Assembly (NCBI RefSeq): GCF_009729075.1
Contig: NZ_VTGY01000013.1
Span: 434,001 to 498,000, forward strand
From: Mycolicibacterium sp. CBMA 226
GTDB taxonomy: Bacteria; Actinomycetota; Actinomycetes; Mycobacteriales; Mycobacteriaceae
Direction: 5' to 3'
DNA length: 64,000 nt
Under the pieces are notes generated by a model. That model worked only from the letters and a program-made list of their open reading frames with translations. It made no database searches and was not told the origin of the DNA. Position 1 is the first letter of the stretch. Each line of letters opens with the position of its first letter. Positions 24,986 through 33,563 of this stretch are shown piece by piece. The position numbers and the translations under genes are program-made.

Positions 24986-26854
24986 CTACTCGACGGTGAC
25001 CGACTTCGCCAGGTTCCGGGGCTTGTCCACGTCATATCCGCGCTCGCGGGCCACCGACGCGGCAAACACCTGCAGCGGGATCGTCGACAGCAACGGCTGG
25101 AACAATGTCGAGGTCGACGGCAGCTCGAAGATGTAGTCCGCGTACGGCCGAACCGTTTCGTCACCTTCCTCAGCGATGACGATGGTGACCGCACCACGGG
25201 CCTGAATCTCACGGATGTTGCTCAGCAGCTTGGCGTGCAGCATCGACGAGCCCTTGGGCGACGGCATCACCACGATGACCGGCAGATCATCGTCGATCAG
25301 CGCGATGGGACCGTGCTTGAGCTCACCGGCGGCAAAGCCCTCGGCGTGCATGTACGCCAGCTCCTTGAGCTTGAGCGCGCCTTCGAGCGCCACCGGGTAG
25401 CCGACGTGCCGACCGAGGAACAGGATGGTCGGCGACTGCGCGAACTGCCGACCGAGATCGGCGATCGGTTGCAGCCGCTCGAGCACCTGCTCGACCAACG
25501 CCGGCATGGCCTCCAGCTCGCGGTACTCGCGGCCGACCTCGTCCGGGTACTTGGTGCCGCGGGCCTGTGCCAGCGCTAAGCCCACCAGATAGTTGGCGGC
25601 GACCTGGGCCAGGAACGTCTTGGTGGCGGCGACGCCGATCTCCGGTCCGGCCCGCGTGTAGAGCACGGCGTCGGCCTCGCGCGGAATCTGCGAGCCGTTG
25701 GTGTTGCAGATCGCCAGCACCTTGGCCTTCTGGCCCTTGGCGTGCCGGACGGCTTCCAGGGTGTCGGCGGTCTCGCCGGACTGCGAGATGGCGATCACCA
25801 GCGTGCTGCGGTCCAGCACCGGGTCGCGGTACCGGAACTCGCTGGCCAGCTCGACCTCGACCGGCAGCCGGGTCCAGTGCTCGATTGCGTACTTGGCGAG
25901 CAGGCCCGAGTGGTACGCCGTACCGCAGGCGACGATGAAGACCTTGTCGACGTCGCGCAGCTCCTGGTCAGACAGCCGCTGCTCGTCGAGCACGATCTTG
26001 CCGTCGACGAAGTGGCCGAGCAGCGTGTCGGAGACGGCCGTGGGCTGCTCGGCGATCTCCTTGTACATGAAGTAGTCGTAGCCACCCTTTTCGGCGGCCG
26101 ACAGGTCCCAATCGATATGGAAAGGACGAGCACGGTCGGAAGCATCGTTGCCGTCGAAGTCCAGGACCTGGTAGCCGTCCGCTGTTATGACGACGGCCTG
26201 GTCCTGCCCGAGCTCGACGGCGTCGCGCGTGTATTCGATGAACGCCGCGACGTCGGAGCCGATGAACATCTCACCGTCGCCGACGCCGACCACCAGCGGG
26301 GTGGACCGGCGGGCCGCGATGATGGTGCCGGGCTCGTCGGCATTGGTGAACACCAGCGTGAAGTGCCCCTCGAGCCGCCGCAGCACCGCCAGCACCGACG
26401 CGACGAAGTCGCCTGCCGTGGGCCCGTGCCGGTAGGCCTGCGCCACCAGGTGCACGGCCACCTCGGAGTCCGTGTCGCTCTGGAACTCGACGCCGGCGGC
26501 TTCCAGCTCGGCGCGCAGGCCCGCGAAGTTCTCGATGATGCCGTTGTGGACCACCGCGAGCTTGCCGCTGGCGTCGCTGTGTGGGTGGGCATTGCGGTCG
26601 GTGGGACGTCCATGCGTCGCCCAGCGGGTGTGCCCGACACCGGTGGTGCCTTCGAGCTGGGCGGCATCGGTTTCGGCCAGCGCCTCTTCCAGGTTGGCCA
26701 GTCGACCGGCGCGCCGGCGGATGGTCAGGCCGCCGTGGCCGTCGGCCAACGCGAGACCGGCGGAGTCATAACCGCGGTACTCCATCCGTCGCAGCGCGTC
26801 GACCACGATGTCGCGGGCCGGCCGTTGCCCGACATAGCCGACGATTCCACACAT
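24986..26854 (-). CDS. glmS: Glucosamine-6-phosphate synthase
   Basis: A 622-residue glutamine-fructose-6-phosphate aminotransferase, normal length, making glucosamine-6-phosphate for cell wall UDP-GlcNAc. The N-terminus M-C-G-I-V-G-Y places the nucleophile Cys directly after Met; the glutaminase domain has H-T-R-W-A-T-H-G and H-N-G-I-I-E-N. The isomerase domain carries two SIS units (S-Q-S-G-E-T-A-D-T and the C-terminal K-S-V-T-V-E). The ATG at 26854 is fixed by the conserved M-C-G-I start. No glmS ribozyme was recognised in the 85-base divergent gap. Confidence 0.97.
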   Translation of the reverse strand: MCGIVGYVGQRPARDIVVDALRRMEYRGYDSAGLALADGHGGLTIRRRAGRLANLEEALAETDAAQLEGTTGVGHTRWATHGRPTDRNAHPHSDASGKLAVVHNGIIENFAGLRAELEAAGVEFQSDTDSEVAVHLVAQAYRHGPTAGDFVASVLAVLRRLEGHFTLVFTNADEPGTIIAARRSTPLVVGVGDGEMFIGSDVAAFIEYTRDAVELGQDQAVVITADGYQVLDFDGNDASDRARPFHIDWDLSAAEKGGYDYFMYKEIAEQPTAVSDTLLGHFVDGKIVLDEQRLSDQELRDVDKVFIVACGTAYHSGLLAKYAIEHWTRLPVEVELASEFRYRDPVLDRSTLVIAISQSGETADTLEAVRHAKGQKAKVLAICNTNGSQIPREADAVLYTRAGPEIGVAATKTFLAQVAANYLVGLALAQARGTKYPDEVGREYRELEAMPALVEQVLERLQPIADLGRQFAQSPTILFLGRHVGYPVALEGALKLKELAYMHAEGFAAGELKHGPIALIDDDLPVIVVMPSPKGSSMLHAKLLSNIREIQARGAVTIVIAEEGDETVRPYADYIFELPSTSTLFQPLLSTIPLQVFAASVARERGYDVDKPRNLAKSVTVE

Positions 26855-26939
26855 GGTTATCCAGGGTAGTGCAGCCGCCCGGCTCCCGGACCGTGCATGC
26901 GTGGCGCACAAACCGGGGCCACTGCGCTAACGTCATCGC

Positions 26940-27791
26940 GTGGCCAAGACGAAGAAGCTCTTCGGCGCCCTGACGCGCCGCGGCCCGCACCGCGTTCTGC
27001 GCGGTGACCTGGGTTTTGCCGGCCTGCCGGGCACTGTCTACACGCCGGAATCAGGACTCAATCTGCCCGGCGTGGCGTTCGGCCACGACTGGCTGCAGGG
27101 TGTCGGACGTTACAGCGGCACGCTCGAGCATCTGGCGTCGTGGGGCATCGTCGCGGCCGCGCCCAACACCGAGACCGGCATCGCGCCGTCGGTACTGAAC
27201 CTGGCGTTCGACCTGGGGACCACTCTCGACATCATCACGGGAGTCCGGCTGGGCCCCGGCAAGATCAGCGTGCACCCGGCCAAGCTGGGCCTGGTCGGAC
27301 ATGGTTTCGGGGCGTCGGCCGCCATCTTCACCGCGGCCGGTCTGGGGTCGTCGACCAACCCGCTGAAGGCGGTGGCCGCGGTCTTCCCTACCGCGAGCAA
27401 GCCCGACGCCGATCAGCCTGCGGCCGGTCTGCGCGTCCCGGGCCTGATCCTGAACGCGCCGGGCGCCGACCTGACCATCCAGTCAAACGCCCCCGAACTC
27501 GCCGCCGCGTGGCGGACGGCGACCGTCCGGACCGTCGCCAAAACCGTCCCGGGCGGGCTCGCGGAGGGCTTCCGGCTGTCCAAACTGGTCGGGATGCCCG
27601 GAGCGGACCGCCGCACCCAAAAGACGGTGCGCGCCCTGCTGGCCGGTTACCTGCTGTTCCAGCTGACCGGCGACAAGACGTACAAGGATTTCGCCGACGC
27701 CGACGTGGTGCTGTCGAAGACCATCGCCGCCGATCCCGACGCCGAGCCGCCGGCGCTCGAAGACAAGGTCGCCACGCTGCTGAAGGGCTAG
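26940..27791 (+). CDS. Rv3438-like alpha/beta hydrolase-fold protein
   Basis: A 283-residue protein divergent from glmS, in the position and of the length of M. tuberculosis Rv3438. It shows an alpha/beta hydrolase fold related to dienelactone hydrolase or PET-hydrolase-like proteins: F-G-H-D-W as the oxyanion region and G-H-G-F-G-A-S where a nucleophile Ser would normally sit as G-H-S-x-G. The nucleophile is replaced by Gly, so it may not be a hydrolase. GTG start at 26940. Function unknown. Confidence 0.75.
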   Translation: MAKTKKLFGALTRRGPHRVLRGDLGFAGLPGTVYTPESGLNLPGVAFGHDWLQGVGRYSGTLEHLASWGIVAAAPNTETGIAPSVLNLAFDLGTTLDIITGVRLGPGKISVHPAKLGLVGHGFGASAAIFTAAGLGSSTNPLKAVAAVFPTASKPDADQPAAGLRVPGLILNAPGADLTIQSNAPELAAAWRTATVRTVAKTVPGGLAEGFRLSKLVGMPGADRRTQKTVRALLAGYLLFQLTGDKTYKDFADADVVLSKTIAADPDAEPPALEDKVATLLKG

Positions 27792-27839
27792 CCGCGACCC
27801 GGTTTCACCGCCGGGCCCGCGGGTACAGGACGCCACACG

Positions 27840-28220
27840 ATGACGGCCTCGTGGCGTACCTGGCGAACGTGGGCAACAGCGATACCCGACGCGGTAACCC
27901 GCTGGGCCGGAGCGACGGCGACCGCCGTCGCGGTGCTCGGCGTCGTGGTCGCGCTGATCGTCGTCGGGATCCTCGGACGGTTCCCACCGTGGTGGCAGAC
28001 CACCGTCTACGCCGGCGGTGCACTCGTCAGCGTGGTGATGCTGTTCGTGCTCCAGCACACCACCAACCGCCAGACCAACGCGATCCTCGTCAAACTCGAC
28101 GAGCTGATCATCGCCACGACTGGAGCACATGAGGAAGTGATCGACGTCGAGGAACTGGCGCTGGCCGATCAAGAACGCGTGCACGACCGGCTGCACCACC
28201 GCAGCCACCCTGGCGCTTGA
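27840..28220 (+). CDS. Low-affinity iron permease-like small membrane protein
   Basis: A 126-residue protein with two hydrophobic spans (about residues 25-46 and 52-70) followed by L-Q-H-T-T-N-R-Q-T-N-A-I-L-V-K-L-D-E-L-I, the signature of the low-affinity iron permease family (PF04120). After it comes an acidic, amphipathic tail. Bacterial members are short and their transport role is unproven. Starts 48 bases after the Rv3438-like gene, possibly in one transcript. Confidence 0.7.
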   Translation: MTASWRTWRTWATAIPDAVTRWAGATATAVAVLGVVVALIVVGILGRFPPWWQTTVYAGGALVSVVMLFVLQHTTNRQTNAILVKLDELIIATTGAHEEVIDVEELALADQERVHDRLHHRSHPGA

Positions 28221-28321
28221 CGTTTTGTCGTCAGGGCATGGGCGGCGGCGAAACCGGCCGCCCATCGGATGTTCACCCACCATTCAACGCTCGATGCCCG
28301 GTGCCCGACCAGACTGGAAGT

Positions 28322-29404
28322 ATGGCCAGCCCGATCGAACATGTCGTGATCATCGTCAAGGAAAACCACACCTTCGACAACTACTTCGGCACCTTCCCCG
28401 GAGCCAATGGCGCCACGCTGGAGCGCGCACAGAATCCGCCGCCATCCGATCCCGATCACAAGCATCAGACCTGGATGAACCGCGCCGCCGACAACACCTA
28501 CCGAGTGCAGTACACCGAAGATGACATTCCCGGCTATTTCGATCTCGCACGCCGGTTCACCTTGTGCGACAACTACTTCTCCGAAGTCGCCGGTCCGTCC
28601 ACCCCCAACCACCTGATGCTGATCTGCGCCGATTCCCCCGTGATCAACAACCCTCATCACCACTACCGGCCGACGCCCGGAGACCGCTTCACATTGCCGT
28701 CACTCCCGGCGGCACTCGAGAAAGCCGGCCTGTCGTGGGGTAACTACGGCGGCTACGCCTTCGCCTACATCGACGGCCTGCACACCCACGGCGGCAACCA
28801 TGGCCGCGATGCCTTCGCAACGCAGGCCCGCGCCGGAAAGCTACCGACGGTGTCCTGGGTGTACGGCGACGGAAAACCCGATCTGTCCGAGCATCCGACG
28901 CAGAACGTCACCGACGGCATGAACTGGACCATGGAGCAGATCCAGGCCATCGTCGACGGCGGGCTGTGGGACCGGGCGGCCATCTTCATCACCTGGGACG
29001 ACTGGGGCGGTTGGTACGACCACGTCGACCCGGCGGTCGTCGAAACCTGGGACCACTCGCACGCGCAGCGGCCCGACGACGCGTTTCCCGAGTTCGACGG
29101 TCAGCCGTTCCGCTACGGCTCCCGGGTGCCGTGCCTGGTGGTCGGGCCGTACGCCAAACCGGGTCACGTCAGCAGCCAGCTCAATTCGCACGTCAGCCTT
29201 CTCAAGTTCTGCGAAACCAACTTCGGGCTGGACTCGCTGACCGACCGGGACGCCGCCGCCAACGGCATGACGGATTGCTTCGACCTGACGCAGCCGCCGA
29301 ACCCCGCGCCGACCGGCCGTCCTAGCGCTCGCCGATCCACGCATACGCCCGGTGCAGGGTCTCTCCCGAGTCGAACACGTCGGCCTCCCACGTCGTCGAC
29401 CTGA
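28322..29404 (+). CDS. Phosphoesterase (phospholipase C / acid phosphatase family)
   Basis: A 360-residue protein of the PF04185 phosphoesterase family. The N-terminal E-N-H-T-F-D-N-Y-F-G-T-F-P-G is the family motif; P-N-H-L-M-L and W-D-D-W-G-G-W-Y-D-H-V carry further metal-site residues. Unlike M. tuberculosis plc products it has no signal peptide, starting directly at M-A-S-P-I-E-H-V-V-I-I-V, so it may be cytoplasmic. The last 25 or so residues are Arg/Ser/Thr/Pro-rich and are encoded over the end of the converging gene (83-base overlap), which suggests a lost stop codon. Substrate unknown. Confidence 0.8.
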   Translation: MASPIEHVVIIVKENHTFDNYFGTFPGANGATLERAQNPPPSDPDHKHQTWMNRAADNTYRVQYTEDDIPGYFDLARRFTLCDNYFSEVAGPSTPNHLMLICADSPVINNPHHHYRPTPGDRFTLPSLPAALEKAGLSWGNYGGYAFAYIDGLHTHGGNHGRDAFATQARAGKLPTVSWVYGDGKPDLSEHPTQNVTDGMNWTMEQIQAIVDGGLWDRAAIFITWDDWGGWYDHVDPAVVETWDHSHAQRPDDAFPEFDGQPFRYGSRVPCLVVGPYAKPGHVSSQLNSHVSLLKFCETNFGLDSLTDRDAAANGMTDCFDLTQPPNPAPTGRPSARRSTHTPGAGSLPSRTRRPPTSST

Positions 29405-29744
29405 CGTCGCCACGATCGCGGTAGCGGTCCATGATGCTCAGGTGCCGTGGCAGAACGATGAACTGCTGCAAGGCTTCTGCGCTTTCCCATACCGAGATCG
29501 AACCGCTGCGGCCGGCCACCGGCAGGCTCCACAGCCACAGGCCGACGGCACCGGGCATGGCGTACCAGCCTTCCCGCATCCGCATCCCCCGATAGGCGAT
29601 GCCGGGCAGAGCCCGACGCTGCTGCGAAGCGAAATCGGTCACGCTGACCACCACGGGGCGTCCTGCCGGATTCACGGGCCCGGGCATCCACCCGCTGACG
29701 ACGGGCTGGCCCAGTGCGGTGGAGACATGATTCAAAGCGGTCAT
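29322..29744 (-). CDS. Hypothetical protein, monooxygenase-like fold
   Basis: A 140-residue protein not confidently assigned. The middle G-S-I-S-V-W-E-S-A-E-A-L-Q-Q-F and R-H-L-S-I-M-D-R-Y-R recall spheroidene monooxygenase-like or DUF3291-type ferredoxin-fold proteins. I prefer the ATG at 29744, with AGGGTGG upstream, over one 12 codons earlier (29780) that would run into the MocR gene. It is divergent from the MocR regulator, so it is the probable target. It overlaps the converging phosphoesterase. Confidence 0.55.
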   Translation of the reverse strand: MTALNHVSTALGQPVVSGWMPGPVNPAGRPVVVSVTDFASQQRRALPGIAYRGMRMREGWYAMPGAVGLWLWSLPVAGRSGSISVWESAEALQQFIVLPRHLSIMDRYRDRGDVRSTTWEADVFDSGETLHRAYAWIGER

Positions 29745-29773
29745 GACACCACCCTGCGCCTTACGATTGGTAT

Positions 29774-31198
29774 GTGTCATGGTCCAATTCAGAAGCTTCG
29801 GAGCAGACCAATCGCGACGGGTTCCCCGCCGACATCCTGGTGAACCTCGACCGGTCCATCCGCACCGGACTGGCCGTTCAGCTGCAGCACCAACTGCGCG
29901 TCGCGATCCAGCAGGGTCGGCTGACCGCGGGCACGACCCTGCCGCCGTCGCGAATCCTGGCTCAGCAGTTGGGTGTTTCGCGCAGCGTCGTCGTCACCGC
30001 GTATGAGCATCTGACCGCCGACGGCTACCTCGCCGGCCGGCAAGGGTCGGGAACGCAAGTCCAGCATCTCGGCACCTCGGTTCTGCCGGCGCCCACTACC
30101 GAGATCGCAGGCCATGCCGTCCGGCTGATCGGCGGGCTCCCCGACCCAGCCCTCTTTCCGCGCGCCGAGTGGCTGCGCCACTATCGGGCGGCAGTCAACG
30201 ACATACCCAACAACGCACTGACGTATCCGGGACCGCTCGGCGCAATGGCCTTGCGCCAAGCGCTCGCGGACTATCTGGCGCGGGTCCGGGGAGTTGCAGC
30301 AAGTCCCGAAAATATCCAGGTGACAACAGGTATCACGCAAGCCGTGGCACTCGTGGCGAGGGCGTTGAAAGCCCGCGGCGGCCGCGCGATCGCGCTGGAG
30401 GACCCCTGCTTCGCCTTCCATCGGGACACCATCACCAACGCCGGGCTGACCGCGGTCCCGGTGCCGGTCGATCACGACGGGATCAATGTGGACCACCTGG
30501 CCGGCCTCGATGTCGACGCCGTCCTGGTGGCACCAGCTCATTCGTACCCGACCGGGGTTGTGCTCAGCCCGGACCGCCGTACCGCTCTGGTCGACTGGGC
30601 CCGGCGCCGGAAAACCCTCATCGTCGAAGACGACTACGACGCGGAGTTCCGCTACGACCGGCAGCCGATCGGCGCGCTGCAGGGATTGGCGCCCGAGTTG
30701 ATTGCCTACGCGGGCTGCGCCAGCAAGACGCTGACACCGGCTCTCCGGCTTGGCTGGATTGCCTTGCCGCAGTGGCTGATTGATGATGTCACCCGCCAGA
30801 AGCTGTACGACGACATGGGCAACACCCTGCTCGAACAGCTGGCCTTCGCCCGGTTCATGGCCGGTGGCGGGATGGCCCGCCATCTGCGGCGGGTTCGCCC
30901 TACCTACCGACGACGACGAGACGCCCTGCTGGCCGCACTCACGGTCTCGTTTCCCGATGCCACACCGATGGGCGTCTCCGCGGGACTGCACCTGCACGTG
31001 CAGTTACCCGACCACTGTGACGAGGACGCCATCGTCGATGCCGCCTATCGCCGCGGAGTGCACGTCGGCGGCGCACGCTGGTACTGGGCCGACCCATCGA
31101 CCGCACCGCCGGCACTGGTGATCGGATACGGCTCGGTCTCCGAATCCGATATCGGGCAGGCCATCGCGGTACTGGGTTCACTCGCCCACGTTCGGTAA
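29774..31198 (+). CDS. MocR/PdxR-type GntR regulator with aminotransferase domain
   Basis: A 474-residue fusion: an N-terminal GntR winged helix (about 25-90; L-P-P-S-R-I-L-A-Q-Q-L-G-V-S-R) and a C-terminal type I aminotransferase fold. The PLP lysine is in G-C-A-S-K-T-L-T-P, with V-E-D-D-Y-D-A-E-F-R-Y as the cofactor Asp/Tyr region, both intact. Members sense PLP or amino compounds and often control a divergent gene. GTG start at 29774, only 29 bases from the divergent gene's preferred start, so promoter and operator must overlap coding ends. Its stop overlaps the Rv3439c-like gene by 21 bases. Confidence 0.88.
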   Translation: MSWSNSEASEQTNRDGFPADILVNLDRSIRTGLAVQLQHQLRVAIQQGRLTAGTTLPPSRILAQQLGVSRSVVVTAYEHLTADGYLAGRQGSGTQVQHLGTSVLPAPTTEIAGHAVRLIGGLPDPALFPRAEWLRHYRAAVNDIPNNALTYPGPLGAMALRQALADYLARVRGVAASPENIQVTTGITQAVALVARALKARGGRAIALEDPCFAFHRDTITNAGLTAVPVPVDHDGINVDHLAGLDVDAVLVAPAHSYPTGVVLSPDRRTALVDWARRRKTLIVEDDYDAEFRYDRQPIGALQGLAPELIAYAGCASKTLTPALRLGWIALPQWLIDDVTRQKLYDDMGNTLLEQLAFARFMAGGGMARHLRRVRPTYRRRRDALLAALTVSFPDATPMGVSAGLHLHVQLPDHCDEDAIVDAAYRRGVHVGGARWYWADPSTAPPALVIGYGSVSESDIGQAIAVLGSLAHVR

Positions 31199-32569
31199 CT
31201 CATCGGCCGCGATCTCACACGGCGTCTTCGTGGTCGGATTCGCCTGCTCGGCAAGGGGTTCCACCGGCGGTGCGGTGAGCGCCGGGTCGGCGACGGGTTG
31301 GTCGGTCTGGAGGAGCGGCGCTGCCGGGGCGTCGACCGGGACAGAATCGGTGTCAGCGGACTCACCGTCGTCCGACGCGGCGTCCTCTCCCTCGGCCGCG
31401 ACATCCTCGGCGGCGCCGCCCTCGGCATCGTCGTCCGGCTTGTCGCCCGGCTCATCGTCCCCATCGTGGTCGACGTCGGAGCCGGTATCGGTGTCATCGG
31501 TACCGCGCCCGAGGTCGCCGCCGAGGCCGTCTCTGATGTCGTCGAGCCCGCTCAGCCCCGACGCGCCGGGCGCCAGACCCGCCATCGAACCGAGCACTCC
31601 CCCGATGGCGTCCGTCAGCTGCTGCCCCAAACTGCCGATACCCGAACCCAATCCGAGATCCCCGGGAAGACCGCCGGCCGCCGGAGTCGCCGCAGCGGTA
31701 CCGAGAGCCGGTTCGGGAGCTCCGGCCGTTCCGAGCGCCGGTGCCGGCGCGGGTTCGGCCGGCATCGACGCAGCCGACGGCGTCCAACCCGCCGCCGCCC
31801 CCAACGTGCCGAAGGGCGCCGCCGCGGCGGCCTGATAAGCCGGCGCGGCCGGCGGGAGGGATGACGCGGGCGGTGTCCATTCGGGCGTCATGACGAATGG
31901 CACAGCGAACGACACCGTGGCCGGGGTGACTGCGGTGATTGCCGAATCATAGGCCGCCGCAACAGCATCGGAGGCGTCCTGCAACGCAGGCACCAGGTCC
32001 CCCGCGACCACCCGAACGACGAAGGGCTTCACCTGCTGATCGACGACCTCGCTGGCAGCCGCGAGGTCGCCGGCGCCGGCGAGGACCGCGCGGGCTGCCG
32101 CACTCCACCGGTCACGCTGGCCGGCAGCCTGCGCATCGGCCCGCAACACCGCGTCGACCTTGGCGTCGACGGCGCGCCACAAGTCGTCCCGCAGTGTCGT
32201 CAGCGCCTGTGCGCTCCGCTGCAGATGCGCGACCACATCCTCGGCGGCGACGGCCAACGACCGCAGAAACCCTCCGGCGGCGTCACCACCGGTACCGGCC
32301 CACTGCGCCGTCAACTCCCGATATCCGTTGCCTTGCAAACGCAGTGCGTCCTGTGCAACCGCCACGGCAGCGTCGAGTGAGCGGGCATCCGCGGACAACG
32401 CGGACAACGCGGCCAACTCCAGCCCGCTCTCGGCGTGATACACCGCCGGCAGTGACGCCGCAGACGGCAGGCCCAATACCTGGCATGCGGCCACATACTC
32501 ATCAAGGAGCGTCAACGCGCGCTCCCCCTCCGCGAGCCGCCCGGCGACGTCGAACACAGGTGCCACCAT
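31178..32569 (-). CDS. Rv3439c-like Ala/Pro-rich T7SS-associated protein
   Basis: A 463-residue protein matching M. tuberculosis Rv3439c in place, length and Ala/Pro richness. The first 190 residues are helical (A-E-G-E-R-A-L-T-L-L-D-E-Y, L-Q-R-S-A-Q-A-L) with a W-A-G-T-G-G-D-A-A segment like the WxG turn of ESX proteins. From about 215 it becomes low-complexity Ala/Pro/Gly, then very acidic (D-D-T-D-T-G-S-D-V-D-H-D). The start ATG shares one base with the upstream stop (TGATG), coupling it to the EspC-like gene. A secreted or ESX-linked role is inference. Confidence 0.75.
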   Translation of the reverse strand: MVAPVFDVAGRLAEGERALTLLDEYVAACQVLGLPSAASLPAVYHAESGLELAALSALSADARSLDAAVAVAQDALRLQGNGYRELTAQWAGTGGDAAGGFLRSLAVAAEDVVAHLQRSAQALTTLRDDLWRAVDAKVDAVLRADAQAAGQRDRWSAAARAVLAGAGDLAAASEVVDQQVKPFVVRVVAGDLVPALQDASDAVAAAYDSAITAVTPATVSFAVPFVMTPEWTPPASSLPPAAPAYQAAAAAPFGTLGAAAGWTPSAASMPAEPAPAPALGTAGAPEPALGTAAATPAAGGLPGDLGLGSGIGSLGQQLTDAIGGVLGSMAGLAPGASGLSGLDDIRDGLGGDLGRGTDDTDTGSDVDHDGDDEPGDKPDDDAEGGAAEDVAAEGEDAASDDGESADTDSVPVDAPAAPLLQTDQPVADPALTAPPVEPLAEQANPTTKTPCEIAADELPNVGE

Positions 32570-32865
32570 CAGACCAGCCGGCCCGCGAGGTCCGCATCGG
32601 CGTCTTCGTATCGCCCCGCGGAAACCCGCAGCGCTGCTGCGGCTTCCGTTGACGCCGAGGACCATGCCCGAAGCTGCTCGGCCGATTGATCCAGGGCAGC
32701 ACGCAAGGCGGCCGCGCGCGCAGCGTGGTCACGCCCACCGCAGAACCCGTCGAAGTACCACCGCAGCAGTGGGGCAACGGCCAGTGCGTCGGCAACCGAT
32801 TCACAGCGTCTTGCGATGTCCCGCACAGCCGAGGGGTCTATCCGAGCGACGTCACGTTCTCCCAT
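32569..32865 (-). CDS. EspC/WXG100-like small helical protein (Rv3440c-like)
   Basis: A 98-residue all-helical protein starting I-D-P-S-A-V-R-D-I-A-R-R-C-E-S-V-A-D-A-L and containing S-A-E-Q-L-R-A-W-S-S-A-S, in line with ESX-associated EspC/DUF2580 or WXG100 proteins. It corresponds by position to Rv3440c. It pairs with the larger downstream protein by a TGATG coupling, like EspC-EspA or PE-PPE partners. No T7SS machinery genes are near. A 111-base gap upstream, shared with the divergent exonuclease gene, should hold its promoter. Confidence 0.65.
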   Translation of the reverse strand: MGERDVARIDPSAVRDIARRCESVADALAVAPLLRWYFDGFCGGRDHAARAAALRAALDQSAEQLRAWSSASTEAAAALRVSAGRYEDADADLAGRLV

Positions 32866-32976
32866 GCCTTGCTATGACGTGCAGCGGGGCCATCCGGTTC
32901 CATCGGAGCGGAAAATATCTGTGCGCACCCGCCAAAACGTGTCTTCGGGACGGCTTACGGCGCTAGCCTTCCTACA

Positions 32977-33552
32977 ATGAAACCGCTGGTCTTCCTGGAT
33001 ACGGAGACCACCGGTCTGCACGCCGACCGGCAGCCCTGGGAAATCGCCATGCTCCGGCGCGACGACGCCGGTGAATCCCGAATGGTGTTGTACATCGATC
33101 TGGCCGACCTCGATCTCGACGCGGCCGAGCCCGCGGGCCTACGCATCAGTCGCTTCTCGAGTCGCCACCCGCAGATCGTCTACGGGCCCATTCATCTCCC
33201 GTCGGTGCACCGCGAACACGAAGCCGCGAAGATCGTTCGCGACTGGACCATGGACGCCACCATCGTGGGCGTGGTACCGAGCTTCGACACCCACTGCCTG
33301 CGTGAAATGCTGGCACGTCATCAGCTGCTGCCGGGTTGGAATCCCACACTCGTCGACGTCATCGCATTGGCGGCCAGGCACGTCCTCGACTACGGCCGCA
33401 CCCCGGAACGGGACTCAACCCAACTGTCGCGGCAGTGCGGAGTCCGGCCGCCCGGCGCGGGCTGCCGACACACCGCGCTCGGCGACGCCCGCTGGGCGAT
33501 GCGCTGGTACGACCAACTGTCCAGCCGCCTGGTTTCCCGACTGGCCCAGTAG
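32977..33552 (+). CDS. DEDDh-type 3'-5' exonuclease
   Basis: A 191-residue exonuclease of the DnaQ/RNase T superfamily. Exo I is F-L-D-T-E-T-T-G-L with D8 and E10; Exo II lies around V-P-S-F-D-T-H; Exo III is R-H-T-A-L-G-D-A, giving the H-x4-D pair. All acidic residues appear present. Substrate unknown. It converges on the cNMP/CBS/DUF294 gene, ending 11 bases from its stop. An exonuclease next to a CBS-DUF294 protein recurs in other bacteria, often with a solute transporter (for example near acetate permease in Pseudomonas), so the pair is likely functional together. Confidence 0.82.
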   Translation: MKPLVFLDTETTGLHADRQPWEIAMLRRDDAGESRMVLYIDLADLDLDAAEPAGLRISRFSSRHPQIVYGPIHLPSVHREHEAAKIVRDWTMDATIVGVVPSFDTHCLREMLARHQLLPGWNPTLVDVIALAARHVLDYGRTPERDSTQLSRQCGVRPPGAGCRHTALGDARWAMRWYDQLSSRLVSRLAQ

Positions 33553-33563
33553 GCCAAGCGAAC

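Noticed and set aside
26855..26939. glmS ribozyme or riboswitch upstream of glmS
   Set aside because: The gap is only 85 bases and divergent, with no conserved ribozyme core that I could see.
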